Shown piece by piece: positions 1 to 9,237 of a stretch of 24,411 bases of DNA; the stretch's first letter is position 1, and each line of letters starts with the position of its first letter. The translations under genes were made by a program, and so were the position numbers. The notes below the pieces were generated by a model that saw only the letters and a list, made by a program, of their open reading frames with translations, was not told the origin of the DNA and did not search any database. This stretch comes from Thraustochytrium sp. TN22 (taxonomy: Eukaryota; Sar; Bigyra; Thraustochytrida; Thraustochytriidae): assembly GCA_013306675.1 (NCBI GenBank), contig JABLUY010000378.1, forward strand, positions 1 through 24,411. The letters are read 5' to 3'.

Positions 1-537
1 GGCCCTGGCCATCCCTCTACACAAGATGTGCAGGTGTCGATCCGCATTTGCCGCGCGAATCTGACATAGTTTACATGGAGCAAGTCCTTCTCAACTTCTC
101 AAGTTCATTTCCCTTTTCTCGCCATCGTCACATGCCGGCGGGGCTGTTGAAATCTGACCCGCCCGCCGCGAAGTGACTCGCTCACTTCTCCCGCCAAAGG
201 AGCGCCTGTCGCGCTGCAATCGAGCCTTGCTCTTGGCGCAGGTTGCGATTGCGCAGCCATTTGTGATCGGCGCGTCAGGCTCGCGTTGATCGCGTCCCGA
301 GCAGAAGCCAGTTGCGCATTTTTCACGTGCGCGCTTCCAAGCCCCAGCATGATTTTAACGCAACCGGGCAGGCAGAGCGCTTCATCGCGACACTCCTGGA
401 GGGCCCGAGCGACATCGCCACCATCATGGCACGCACCATGGACATGCGCAACACACAGTGCTGCAAGGCCGAATACAAGGCCATGACGACGCCGCCGTCG
501 AGGCCGCGCTTCCGGCTGTAGGGCGCTGAATGCGGAG
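1..537. other. Left-edge region without a supportable gene
   Basis: Only short overlapping reading frames occur here, on both strands. A plus-strand frame from 312 to 521 is in the same direction as the TPR remnant and might be a fragment of its upstream part, but it has no recognisable domain. I see no RNA gene. Confidence 0.4.
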
Positions 538-2092
538 ATGCAGGGACAGCAGCGCGACTGGCTGACCGGCATCGCGCGCAGCAAGATCGACGAGACACGG
601 CGCCAAGGCGGCGACATGCTCGAGATGGCACACGTGCTCGGCCAGGTTGGTTGCTTGTTCCATGCGCAAGCCAGCTACGATGACGCAATTCGCTACCCTC
701 AAGAAGCCATGGATATTCTCCAGGACGAGCTCGGGCCGCGACATCCCGAAGGTAGCGACGGTGCTTTGTGATAAGGATGGATCGGTTTCTGCGCAGGGAA
801 ATGTACTGCAGTGCTACAAGGAAGCCTTGTCGACTCGCGAAGAGTTTTCAGGCCGCGGCACCCAAAAATGAATGGCGAACACACTGAACAATTTGGGTGA
901 GTGTACGAGAGTCAGAGCCGCGCTGCGGTACTTTGATGAAGCATTGTCGAATTCGCAAGGAGATCTCGGGCCGCGGCACCCTGCCGTTGCGACCACGCTC
1001 AACATCGGCAGCGTGAACAATGAGCAAGGCCGCCACGACGATGCGCTGCGGTGCTACGAGGAAGCCTTGTCGATTTGGCAAGAAGCCCTCGGGTAGCGCA
1101 TCCCAAAGTCGCGTTCACGCTTTCAAAATATGTGTATGTAGTCCAGGCCCGCTACGAGGAGGCTCTGCTGTGCTACGAGGAAGCCTTGTCGATTCCGCTA
1201 GAAGCTCTCGGGGCGCGGCATCCTCATGTAATGACCACGCTCGGCAGTATGGTTTATGTCTGCAAAACCATGGACGCCAAGAGTAGGCGTTGCGAGGAGT
1301 CTTTGTCTATCAGGCGAGAACGTCTTGCGCATCGGCGGCATCCTTCGTCAACAGCATGGGTAGCGAGTACAAGGCCTAGGGCCGCTACGACGAGACGCTG
1401 TGGTCTTCAAGGAAGCTTCGTCCAGGAAGCTCTCGGGCCGCAGTATCCTTGATGTTGCGGGCACGCTCAACAATTCAAACGTCCCAAGGCCGCTACGATG
1501 AGGCGCTGCGGTGCTGCGAGGAAGCCTTGTCCATCGCCGGAGAAGTATTTGGATAGTGGCATTTCCTTACGGCGCATGCACTCAATAACATTGGTGCATT
1601 ACACATGCACGCGGAGAATGGCATGCCGTACTGACCAGCAGGCCGAGAGCATCTTGCTCGCGACTTTAGGACCAGCTCATCCTCACATGCGCGCTGATCA
1701 GAACTCGATTCAATCCTGCCGAATGAACCTTCTGTCATACAAATTGGTTCAGGCCGCTTGATGTGGCGCCAGAGCCCAACGAGGCTGGTTCAAGCAGCCA
1801 ACAACGGATGTCCTCATGTTCGCGCCTCGGCAAGGGAGGAGAGCAATAGTGCGCGACGCCTTGAACGCAAGGTCAGCATCTCGCGTCTTCCAGTGGACAA
1901 TCGAACTGCAGCTTCGTATGAGTCGGGGCCAGTCTCGTGAAGGATGCCTTCAAGAACGCGAGTCGGCTGAACGACGATCAAGACCTGTGCTTTGGAGATA
2001 CAACACTGCTGTGCTTCGAGGATGTGTTGTTGCTGTAGCAGGAAGCCTCCGGTCCGCGGCAGCACTCGCTCATGACTTTCGGTGCCTTGCAT
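538..2092 (+). pseudogene. Decayed kinesin-light-chain-type TPR repeat gene
   Basis: A tandem array of about nine degenerate repeats, spaced roughly 110-126 nt (about 42 codons). Each carries a DNA core encoding 'YEEALSI' followed by an 'LGPRHP'-like motif; cores begin near 703, 819, 938, 1058, 1178, 1296, 1409, 1518 and 1637. A last faint copy near 2010-2090 reads as a Cys-Phe-Glu-Asp motif followed by a Gly-Pro-Arg. This is the TPR form found in kinesin light chains and in many protist repeat proteins. No single frame survives: the repeats shift between frames, and stops interrupt them, for instance just after the repeat near 1058 and near 1376. The best preserved copies (about 1130-1240 and 872-1090) are still readable as TPRs. 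I infer a dead or dying gene. Many small introns would be an alternative, but I see no consistent splice sites at the frame changes. The original start and end cannot be defined. Confidence 0.75.
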
Positions 2093-2349
2093 TCAAGGAT
2101 CTTCGTTCGGTCCCTGGTCCCTCGTACGTGCGCCCCTCTTGCGCACACGCTGCTTTGCGCAGCGAGCACGAGACAGCGAGGCTCGTGCTCGTGCTCGACG
2201 TCCTTCCCACATTCTTTGCGCTTGGCACTCTCCGCCAGGCCAGTCCGCACGCAGGCATTGCTACCGGATGGGAATTGGTGAGATGGAATGCTACACAGAT
2301 GGACTAAAAGATTCTAAACGTTTGCGTTGTGCGCAGGGGCACATTGCGT

Positions 2350-2413
2350 CAGGCAGGCAGGCAGGCATGCAGGCGGGCGGGCCGTGCAGACAGGCAAGCA
2401 AGCAGGCTTGGCA
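2350..2413. repeat. GGCA-type simple repeat 3' of the HAD gene
   Basis: Repeated GGCA/GGCG tetranucleotides (caggcaggcaggcatgcagg, then gcaagcaagcagg) lie between the TPR remnant and the stop codon of the phosphatase gene. It is low-complexity DNA and probably falls in the 3' untranslated region of the minus-strand gene. Confidence 0.7.
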
Positions 2414-2459
2414 AGTTGCTTTGCGTCAACAGAGCGTCAGGAGTGGCTCGAAGGGGCGT

Positions 2460-3323
2460 CTAGCGCCGGAGGACGGGCACGGTGAGCTGCTCGAAGACGC
2501 GCTGGAAGTTGTGCATGGAGGGCAGAATGAGGTCGGCGTGCTGCGAGATGTCCTCGAGCGATCCGGCGCCGTTGGGGATGCCAATGCGCAGGCCGACGCC
2601 GGCGGCGTGGCCCATGCTCATGTCGGTGATGGTATCGCCGACCATGACGGTGCTGCGGGGATGGACGCCGAGGCGGTCGCAAATGTAAAAGATCTGCGCC
2701 GGGTTGGGCTTGGGCGGGAGGTGGTCGTCGTCGCCGCAGACGATCTCGTCCACGAGGTGGTCGACCTGGAGCCAGGCGAGCGTGGCCTCGGTGACGTCGC
2801 GGTCGTCGGTGGTGCAGACGGCGATCTTGGAGCCGCGGCGGTCGCGCAGGAACGCGAAGAGCGCGCGCAGGTCGGTGAGCGCGCGCGTGTCGGTGGTCGG
2901 GTCGGGCATCTGCCACATGGCGCGGATGACGGCGACGGCCTCGTCGAGGTGCGACTTGCGGTGGCCGCGCAGCGCCTCAACGCAGATCTCCTCGATGCGG
3001 TGCATGGGCGTGCAGCACAGCGGGCTCCTGTTGTGCACCGAGAAGTTGGCGCGGTCAAAGCCGAGCGCGCTGGTGAACACCTTCATGCCCTCTGCGTCGA
3101 GGTGGCCTCCCTCCTCGAGCCGCGCGCACAGCTTCTCCGCCCACCTGCCCCACATGTACTTGAAGTCGATGAGCGTGCCGTCCTTGTCAAAGATGACGAG
3201 CTCCGGCGAGAAGCGCTCCTCGCCCACGGGCGCGTGCGGCAGGGCGGCCGCGGCGGCCGCCTGCACGCTGCTGCTCTTCCATCTCCTCGCGGCGGCGCCC
3301 GCCGTCGCCGCGACCGCGCGCAT
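2460..3323 (-). CDS. HAD-superfamily phosphatase, probably organelle-targeted
   Basis: Encodes 287 residues. All four HAD motifs are visible: motif I DKDGT at residues 46-50 (nucleophile Asp46, acid/base Asp48), motif II with CTTDD at 170-174, the motif III lysine in PPKPNP (Lys205), and motif IV GDTITD at 229-234. About 120 residues separate motifs I and II, which fits a helical C1-type cap as in phosphoglycolate phosphatase-like enzymes. The likely reaction is hydrolysis of a small phosphomonoester using Mg2+; the substrate cannot be read from sequence. Residues 1-35 are rich in Ala, Arg and Ser with no acidic residue before the Gly-Glu-Glu near 34, typical of a mitochondrial or plastid presequence. 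This supports the first Met as start. The gene is single-exon. It lies tail-to-tail with the TPR remnant, and a perfect AGCTAG palindrome sits about 50 nt upstream of its ATG. Confidence 0.88.
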   Translation of the reverse strand: MRAVAATAGAAARRWKSSSVQAAAAAALPHAPVGEERFSPELVIFDKDGTLIDFKYMWGRWAEKLCARLEEGGHLDAEGMKVFTSALGFDRANFSVHNRSPLCCTPMHRIEEICVEALRGHRKSHLDEAVAVIRAMWQMPDPTTDTRALTDLRALFAFLRDRRGSKIAVCTTDDRDVTEATLAWLQVDHLVDEIVCGDDDHLPPKPNPAQIFYICDRLGVHPRSTVMVGDTITDMSMGHAAGVGLRIGIPNGAGSLEDISQHADLILPSMHNFQRVFEQLTVPVLRR

Positions 3324-3373
3324 CCTCCCCTACTCCGTTCGCTCGCAGCGCCTGCACTGGCAGTTCCGTGTCT

Positions 3374-3395
3374 ACTAGCTAGCTAGCTAGCTAGT
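3374..3395. repeat. Perfect 22-bp CTAG palindrome
   Basis: Five CTAG units flanked by A and T form a perfect 22-bp palindrome about 50 nt upstream of the phosphatase start codon. Related palindromes recur at 9224, 11274 and 15917. Its position would suit a promoter element, but a simple repeat is equally possible. Confidence 0.8.
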
Positions 3396-4238
3396 CGGAC
3401 GAGTACAGGTACAGGTACAAGTCCCCGCCGAGGTCCTGGTCGCCTGGCCTCAACGCGCCAGAACCGGTGCGCGGTCGCAGGAACCGGCGCCTGCTCGCCG
3501 CCCGCGGCGGGCTGGCCTGCCGCCCGCGCTCGCCCGCGCGCGGACTGCCTGCCGCTGCGCCCGGGGCCCGCGCGCTGCTCCGCCCGCGGCGCCCGAGCGC
3601 TCGCCCAGTCGCCCAAGCGCGCTCGCTCGATTCGAATTCTGTTTGAAATCGAATCGAGCGTTGATTCGGGTCTGGCGCGCTGGCGTTTTGGCCGCCGCCG
3701 GCCCCCCCCTGCGACACTGGGCGGCGCCCCCCTCACAGCGCGCCAGAGGCGCCCCCCCCGCGCGCGCGCGCCTCGGCCAGAGGGCCCCCCCTGGGAGGGT
3801 TCTGGCGCGCAGGGGGGCTGGTCCGGAGATTCGAAAGCAGACCCGCCCGCGCGCCTCTGGCTAGGCCGCGCCCAGCGAATACCCTAGCCGCGCCGCCGCG
3901 GGCCGGAACCGGCGCCGGCGGCTGGAACGCGGGAACCCGGCAGCGTTGCGGTGACCTTGGAGCCAAACAAACTTGAAATGCAGAATCGCAGATGCAGATG
4001 ATACTGGTACTTAGGACAGGAGGTGGCGGCGAGCGAGGCTGAGCGGTACCTCACGCCGGTGGCGGCGGCGGGGCCGGGCGCGCGGAGCTGAGCCCCGCCG
4101 GCGGGTCTGGACAAGGGCTCCTTTTTCCATCCGCAACCCGCAAGGGACCAAGGCAGGCTGGGGAAGGAAGGGAGGTGAAAATGCTGCGTCGCAGGCGAGC
4201 GCGTCACCGGCGCGTCGACGCGCGTCGCAGCGAGCGTC
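3396..4238. other. GC-rich intergenic region
   Basis: About 840 nt between two minus-strand genes. It should hold the 3' end of the large membrane-protein transcript and the promoter of the phosphatase. It contains the inverted repeat at 3624-3660 and C-rich or CG-alternating runs around 3700-3800. No domain-bearing reading frame is present. Confidence 0.6.
3624..3660. repeat. 12-bp perfect inverted repeat with 13-nt loop
   Basis: The arms CGCTCGATTCGA (3624-3635) and TCGAATCGAGCG (3649-3660) are exactly complementary and flank a 13-nt AT-richer spacer. The element lies in the intergenic DNA between the phosphatase start and the end of the large membrane-protein gene. It could form a hairpin in RNA or be a protein-binding site. 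Confidence 0.8.
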
Positions 4239-7200
4239 TCAGGCGCTCTCGGTCTCGGGGTTGATGCGGTCCTCGACCTCCTTGGTGAGGACCTGCTTGG
4301 CCTCGTCGCTCGAGCCGCCCAGGTTCATGGCCGCGCCCGCGGCGCCGAAGGTGTTGCTGGCGCCCGTGGAGAGCACCGAGGCGCCCGCGATGATGCCGGA
4401 CTGGACGAGGGCGGCGAAGCCGCCGTTGGGGTGGAAGGCGGACATGCTGACGAGGAGGAAGACGATGATGAAGCAGAGCACGAGCGCGAGCGCCATGAGG
4501 TAGAGCGCGATCTGGAAGGAGGAGAGCCCGAGGCCCTGGCCCACGACGCTGCCGGCGAGCTGCGACACGAGCCAGTCCCAGGCGCCCAGAAACTCCTCGC
4601 GCGACACCGCGCCGTCGTTGCCGGCCACGTCGCAGTAAGCGAACATCATGTCGCGCTTCGACTGCAGCACGTTGATGCCGAGCGTGTCGAAGAGCGTGTC
4701 GAACTCGGCGCGAGTCAGGACGCCGTCGCCCACCGCGACGCTCGCGTCCGCCTCCTCGTGCTCGTGCTCTTGCTTGGGCGGGACGTCCTCGTCCTCGCCC
4801 CCCTCCGCAATCGCCGCCGCCTCCTCCTCCTCCTCCTCCTCCTTGGCCGCTTGCTCGGTGACCTCGGTGTCGATAAAGGTGAAGAGGTCGGTCGGGTCGA
4901 AGGTGTAGTCGACGTCGGTGGTGATGGAGAGCAGGCCCGTGGCGACGCTCTGGCCGCTCTTGAGTTTAAGTGCGCACGCCTCGATGACGCGCTCGGCGAC
5001 CTTTTGGTTGAAGATGTCCGTCATGGTGGAGCGCAGCTTGTCGCGGACCTTGAAGAGACGGTGGTACTGGTACGAGAGGATGGAGAGGAAGCAGCCGAGC
5101 GCGGAGCCCATGGGCAGAAGCTTCTCGGGCTGCAAAAAGGCGGCCAGGAGAATCCAGGCGCACTGCATGCTGAGGAAGCTCACGAGGACGAAGATGGAGA
5201 CAGAAAAGACGAGACGGTAGCCGAGGCGGACGGCGCGCTCGATGGCCCAGTGCAGGTGCACGGCGTCGAGGTACTCGAGCAGGAGGAGCGTGTAGCAGAC
5301 GGCAAGAATGGAGACGGCCAGCTTGCCGGCGACGCGCAGCAGCCAGATATTGTCAAAGGAGCTGAGGCGCGTAAGCGGCGGCACGCCAAGGTCCTGGTCG
5401 TGCATGCTGTTGGCGGGGCCGAGCGTGGCCGAGTGCGTCATTTGCGCGGCCAGCGCAAGCTCGAGCAGCATACAGGGCGCCACCGCAAAGGCGAGCTGAT
5501 GCACAGCCGTCTCCATGTACTGCCGCAGGTACCAGCGCTTGGTGAAATGCGGTCGGTGGTCGAGGCGGTCCACGTGGTCCAGGCCACGAATCGTCTCGAT
5601 GCGCGTGCTCTTGAGTCGGAGGCCAGCCAGGGCGAGCAGGTCGGGCGAGAGCGTCGGGACTGGGACGCCCGGGCGCACGACCCGCGCAAAGGCGGAAAAG
5701 GCCTCGTCGAAGCCGGGCACCTCCTTGTGGTCTTTGGTGATGAGCGAGTCGAAAGAGACAAAGTCGCGCAGGTTGCCGGTGGTGATACAAAAGGCGCGCA
5801 CGAAGGCCTGGAGCAGCGCGGCGTCCCCAGCGTCTTTCAGGTCGGCGAGCTGCGCCGCGTGCGCGCGGCGGTAGGCCGCATAGTCGCGCACGGGCGCGGC
5901 GCGGCGCGGACGGTGCGACACTGGGGCGCCGTCGAGGCGCCAGAGGCAGCCGTGCACGCGCATGGCCATGGTGCTCCGCGTGCGCACGCCAAATTCGGTC
6001 AGCAGGCGCCGCTTGACGGTGATCATGTTTTCCTCCATGTCGATGTTCTCCTTGAAGCAGTAGCGCTCGTACTCCTTCATGAAGACCGAGAGCGTGAGCG
6101 CGTTCTCCTGCCGGCGGTTCAAGGACGACGCCGACGCTGGCGGTGGAGCCACGGCCGCCGCCTTGGTCCGGCGCACGCTGCGCATGGGGTGCGCGAGCAT
6201 GCGCGTGATGCGGTTCGCGCCGGCGAGCGCCGACCCGCTGCCCGCGCCCGCAACCTCCGCCTTGACGTCGTAGGTGTGACTCACGAAGGATGAGAGCGAG
6301 TCGGCCCAGGCGCGGCGCAGCGGATCGACCAGGAGCACGTCGAAGAGCTCGACCGGGCGCTCCAGCGCGCTCAGGTGCACGCCCTCGGGCGAGCCGCGCT
6401 GCTTGGCTGGCGCCAGCGGCTGCACAAAGAGCTGGCTTCCAGCGGCGCTCACGCTGACGTAGGCCTCGTCGCCGTCTGCTAGGCGCGACTCCAGCACCTT
6501 GCGGCGCGCGCTGTCGTTGTGGAAACGCTCGCGCAGCTGGTGGCCCATAATGGCGGAGAAGCGCGAGAGGAAGACCGCCGACATGATGACGCCAATGATG
6601 AGACTGAGCACGAGCGAGAGCGTGCCGCGCGAGTCCGAGGAAAAGGTCGTCTGCACGAGCCTGCCCGTGGCCGGGTCCTTGATGAAGCGGAGAAACTCGG
6701 GCCGGTCGAAGGAACCCGCGTCGTCCACCACGACCAGCGTGCCCCAGAGAGAGGTGCGGAAGCGAGGCAGCAGCACGCGCAGCAGCTCCTTGCCCATGGC
6801 CTCGACCGTGGCGCTCGTGTTGGACAGCTGCCACGGCGACGAGGGCGCGAAATCGATCCTGAAGCGCTGCACGTCCGGCTCCAGCAGGCCGAACGAGAGG
6901 CTGTCGAGCAAGGCCGGCGGCAGCGACATGTACACGGGCTCGTTCGTGTACACGAAGCGCACCACCGAGGTGCTGCTGTGCTCGTTGAGAAAGGGCGACA
7001 TGTCCGCGTAAAAGACCGCGAAGATCGACGTGGGCACCCCGGCGTCCTGCGCCACCGGCCCGTTCCCGTACGGGTCGCGCACCGCCTTGAATATGGCGCC
7101 CGCGTCTGACTTGAGCATGCGCAGGTCGGGGCCAGTGTCCTCCTCGGAGGCGTCCTCGTCGTCGTCCTCCGCTTCGGCAGCCAGCGCCGCCGCCTCGGCG

Positions 7201-8414
7201 CGCGCGGCCTCCACGTACGGCGCCGCGCCCGCCTCGGTCCACAGCGCCACTTGCACCATGCCGTCGTCCGTCATGATGGTGACCGAGTCGGTCTCGAGGG
7301 CGGAGAAATCGGTCTCGCTGCCGGAGGAGATATTCAAGGCGTCGTCCAGCGCCAAGGTGGCCTCGCGCGTGCACCAGGGCACGACCGAGTAGTCGAGCTC
7401 GGAGCGAATAATATCGTACAGGTCTGGCGTCGACACCCAGTTGACGCCATAGGGAATGAAGGTGGGCGTGGTCTGCCAGCTGCACGCGTCCAAGACCGGG
7501 CAGCCGGAACCGCAGCACTTGCCGATGGACTCGAGGCCGGCCGTGAAGTCGTCCGCTGTGACCTTGCGGTTGTTGTCCTTGTCGAAGGCCGTCAAGATGC
7601 GCTGCAGGTAGCGGCCCGAAGTGCAGTCGGCCAGGACCTCGTCGAGCGGCTTGTGCTCAACCTGCGGCGCCGAGAGCGTCACACGGTCGTCGTAGGTGGT
7701 GGCGCGGTACTTGACGTCGAGCAGGTCTGGTGCGCCCGTCGTCTGGTTCGCGTGGTACACGAGCCGCACGTTGGCGCTGGCCGCCGAGAGCCAGGCGTTG
7801 GCGAGGCGAGAGTCGACCGCCACGATGGGCTCCTTGCCGCTCGTGATCTTGGTCTTGGTGAGCACCGTCGTCTCGCGTACCTCCACGCGCACGCTCTCGC
7901 CCTTGACGGTGAGTTGGTCCAGCTGCAGCCCGGGCTCTAGCGTCAGCGTTGCCATGGACGACGCCTCGTCCTGCGCCACCTGCGTGACGCGCAGGTGCAG
8001 GCTGTTTTCCGCCGGCACGTAGACGTCCACACGGCACACCGGTGAGCAGTACCGCGATTGGTACGCCTGGCAGTCCAGCGGGCTCGATATGGTCACGTAC
8101 TCCACGAGGCTCGTCCCTGACCGGTACACCAAGCTTGTGCTGACCTTGGCCAGGTTGCGCTTCACCCGCAAGGAGCCCTGCGTGCAGCCGCCGCTGCATG
8201 GCTTCACGTAGACGCTGCAGCCGCCCACGTTGAGGTCCAGCGTCGTCCTCGCATCGAAGTCCAGCGCCGTTGTCAGGAAAAAGGCCAGCGCTACGAGGCG
8301 GTACAGCCCGTACAGCACGAGCGGGTTCGCCACGAAGGCCACCAGCCGTACCGCGCGCTGTCGGGACTTGCTCGCGTCCAGGTTGCGCGCCGCGCGCCCC
8401 AGCAGAGCGGCCAT
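4239..8414 (-). CDS. Large multi-pass membrane protein with EF-hands
   Basis: Encodes 1391 residues without an intron. I do not recognise the family. Hydrophobic, likely membrane-spanning segments lie near residues 25-50, 597-620, 970-992, 1022-1048, 1066-1096 and 1299-1326. Between the first two is a Cys-rich region (several Cys at 66-127 and 300-348) that looks extracytoplasmic, with N-glycosylation-type NQT, NIS and NTS sites. It contains a good EF-hand loop at residues 278-289 (Asp, Asp, Asn and a final Asp at positions 1, 3, 5 and 12). A weaker EF-hand-like pair lies at about 1226-1275, after a run of Glu residues (1192-1198). The middle part (about 620-965) is soluble and basic. The layout suggests a calcium-responsive channel, transporter or sensor, but no pore or transport motif can be named. 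The start Met is followed by a basic stretch and then the first membrane segment, so it is plausible. Confidence 0.85.
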   Translation of the reverse strand: MAALLGRAARNLDASKSRQRAVRLVAFVANPLVLYGLYRLVALAFFLTTALDFDARTTLDLNVGGCSVYVKPCSGGCTQGSLRVKRNLAKVSTSLVYRSGTSLVEYVTISSPLDCQAYQSRYCSPVCRVDVYVPAENSLHLRVTQVAQDEASSMATLTLEPGLQLDQLTVKGESVRVEVRETTVLTKTKITSGKEPIVAVDSRLANAWLSAASANVRLVYHANQTTGAPDLLDVKYRATTYDDRVTLSAPQVEHKPLDEVLADCTSGRYLQRILTAFDKDNNRKVTADDFTAGLESIGKCCGSGCPVLDACSWQTTPTFIPYGVNWVSTPDLYDIIRSELDYSVVPWCTREATLALDDALNISSGSETDFSALETDSVTIMTDDGMVQVALWTEAGAAPYVEAARAEAAALAAEAEDDDEDASEEDTGPDLRMLKSDAGAIFKAVRDPYGNGPVAQDAGVPTSIFAVFYADMSPFLNEHSSTSVVRFVYTNEPVYMSLPPALLDSLSFGLLEPDVQRFRIDFAPSSPWQLSNTSATVEAMGKELLRVLLPRFRTSLWGTLVVVDDAGSFDRPEFLRFIKDPATGRLVQTTFSSDSRGTLSLVLSLIIGVIMSAVFLSRFSAIMGHQLRERFHNDSARRKVLESRLADGDEAYVSVSAAGSQLFVQPLAPAKQRGSPEGVHLSALERPVELFDVLLVDPLRRAWADSLSSFVSHTYDVKAEVAGAGSGSALAGANRITRMLAHPMRSVRRTKAAAVAPPPASASSLNRRQENALTLSVFMKEYERYCFKENIDMEENMITVKRRLLTEFGVRTRSTMAMRVHGCLWRLDGAPVSHRPRRAAPVRDYAAYRRAHAAQLADLKDAGDAALLQAFVRAFCITTGNLRDFVSFDSLITKDHKEVPGFDEAFSAFARVVRPGVPVPTLSPDLLALAGLRLKSTRIETIRGLDHVDRLDHRPHFTKRWYLRQYMETAVHQLAFAVAPCMLLELALAAQMTHSATLGPANSMHDQDLGVPPLTRLSSFDNIWLLRVAGKLAVSILAVCYTLLLLEYLDAVHLHWAIERAVRLGYRLVFSVSIFVLVSFLSMQCAWILLAAFLQPEKLLPMGSALGCFLSILSYQYHRLFKVRDKLRSTMTDIFNQKVAERVIEACALKLKSGQSVATGLLSITTDVDYTFDPTDLFTFIDTEVTEQAAKEEEEEEEAAAIAEGGEDEDVPPKQEHEHEEADASVAVGDGVLTRAEFDTLFDTLGINVLQSKRDMMFAYCDVAGNDGAVSREEFLGAWDWLVSQLAGSVVGQGLGLSSFQIALYLMALALVLCFIIVFLLVSMSAFHPNGGFAALVQSGIIAGASVLSTGASNTFGAAGAAMNLGGSSDEAKQVLTKEVEDRINPETESA

Positions 8415-8615
8415 CCTGCCCTGGGGTTTGCCTTTCTGAGCTAATCATAAGTCAGCGAAGAGCGAGGGTGCACCTCCATGGTGTCCGAGTCCTGCGGCGA
8501 GCCCACCTCTCCATAACGGTCTCACGTCCAAGAGCGCGGCAAGAGCGCGTGGCTGCTTCTTCAAGTTCTCTCTGCACACCAGTGGCACCCACCACAAACT
8601 GGCAAAGCTGCAACC
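8415..8615. promoter_or_regulatory. Divergent intergenic region (putative shared promoter)
   Basis: About 200 nt separate the start of the minus-strand membrane-protein gene from the first ATG of the plus-strand small basic gene. The two must carry their promoters here or inside each other. I see no clear TATA box. Confidence 0.4.
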
Positions 8616-9153
8616 ATGAGCAGCAGCAGCAGCAGAAGCGGACGCAGCGGCACAGTCACGGCGCGGGGCAAGCGTGCCAGGCCGCGCGCGCCCGCCAAGC
8701 GCGGCGGCAAGCGAGCCTGCGAGCTCGGCAGTGCTTGGTACGTGGACATGGAGCTTGCAAAATATGCCCAAGATGATGCGTAGGCTGACCGACGGCGCGG
8801 AGGACAGCCCGTACAAGGACGAGCACCAGCACAAGATGGAGTTTGACCATGACAGCAAGCCCGCCGCCCCAACCGCGCCCGCGCAGCGCGGCTTTGCAGG
8901 CAGAGGAAGGCGGCTTGGAGGAGGAGGAGGAGGCCAGCCACGGCAGCAGCCGATGCCGAAGAAGCCAGCGACGCCAGAGCGAAGACGAGCAGCTGCATCT
9001 GCAGCTTCTCTCCGAAGAGCCGCGGCGAGTGCGGCAAACGTACAAGCGCCAGCCTCAGGAGCTGCAGCTGCAGCTGCTTCGGAATCAAGACCTGCAAGCA
9101 AGAGGCGAAGGACGACCAAATCTAGCGCTGATGGCGTGGTGGACTTGACGTGA
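8616..9153 (+). CDS. Small basic Ala/Lys/Arg-rich protein, possibly two exons
   Basis: An ATG at 8616 in good context (CAACCATGAG) opens a frame starting MSSSSSRSGRSG and rich in Arg, Lys and Ala, which stops at 8782. A possible 46-nt intron, 8738-8783 (GTACGT...GATGCGTAG), would join it in frame to the longer frame that ends at 9153, giving a product of about 163 residues. Without splicing, the downstream frame could start at an ATG at 8674. The downstream frame is supported as coding because the neighbouring tandem copy keeps the same residues in the matching frame (QQPM.K..ATP.RRR and RP.SK.RR.TKS). The product is highly basic, ends with RPASKRRRTTKS followed by an acidic tip, and has no recognised domain. 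It could be a chromatin-associated or nuclear protein; this is inference. The splice model is uncertain, since 46 nt is very short for an intron. Confidence 0.5.
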
Positions 9154-9223
9154 TGTGAATCGCCGAACTTTGATGTGTTCAAGGCTTTGTTGCGGGGCTT
9201 GCGCAGACAAAGGACCCTTCGAC

Positions 9224-9237
9224 CTAGCTAGGCCTAG
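9224..9237. repeat. Overlapping CTAG palindromes
   Basis: CCTAGCTAGG followed directly by overlapping CTAGGCCTAG form adjoining 10-bp palindromes at the junction between the two copies of the small basic gene. They resemble the AGCTAG palindromes elsewhere in the window and may mark the duplication junction. Confidence 0.6.

Noticed and set aside
2350-2413. GGCA repeat as a telomere-like or functional element
   Set aside because: It is an imperfect simple repeat of ordinary slippage type and is internal to the window.
2082-3386. 434-residue plus-strand open frame
   Set aside because: It runs antisense to the HAD phosphatase, whose catalytic motifs are complete, and has no domain of its own.
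4431-6293. 620-residue plus-strand open frame
   Set aside because: It is antisense to the membrane-protein gene, has a monotonous Arg/Glu/Val/Gly/His composition and no domain; it is a GC-driven shadow.
5353-7518. 721-residue minus-strand open frame in another frame
   Set aside because: It overlaps the membrane-protein gene in a shifted frame and is Arg/Gly/His/Ala-rich without any motif.
8445-9182. 245-residue minus-strand frame opposite the small basic gene
   Set aside because: The tandem copy conserves the plus-strand protein frame, not this one; it is a Leu/Ala/Ser-rich shadow.
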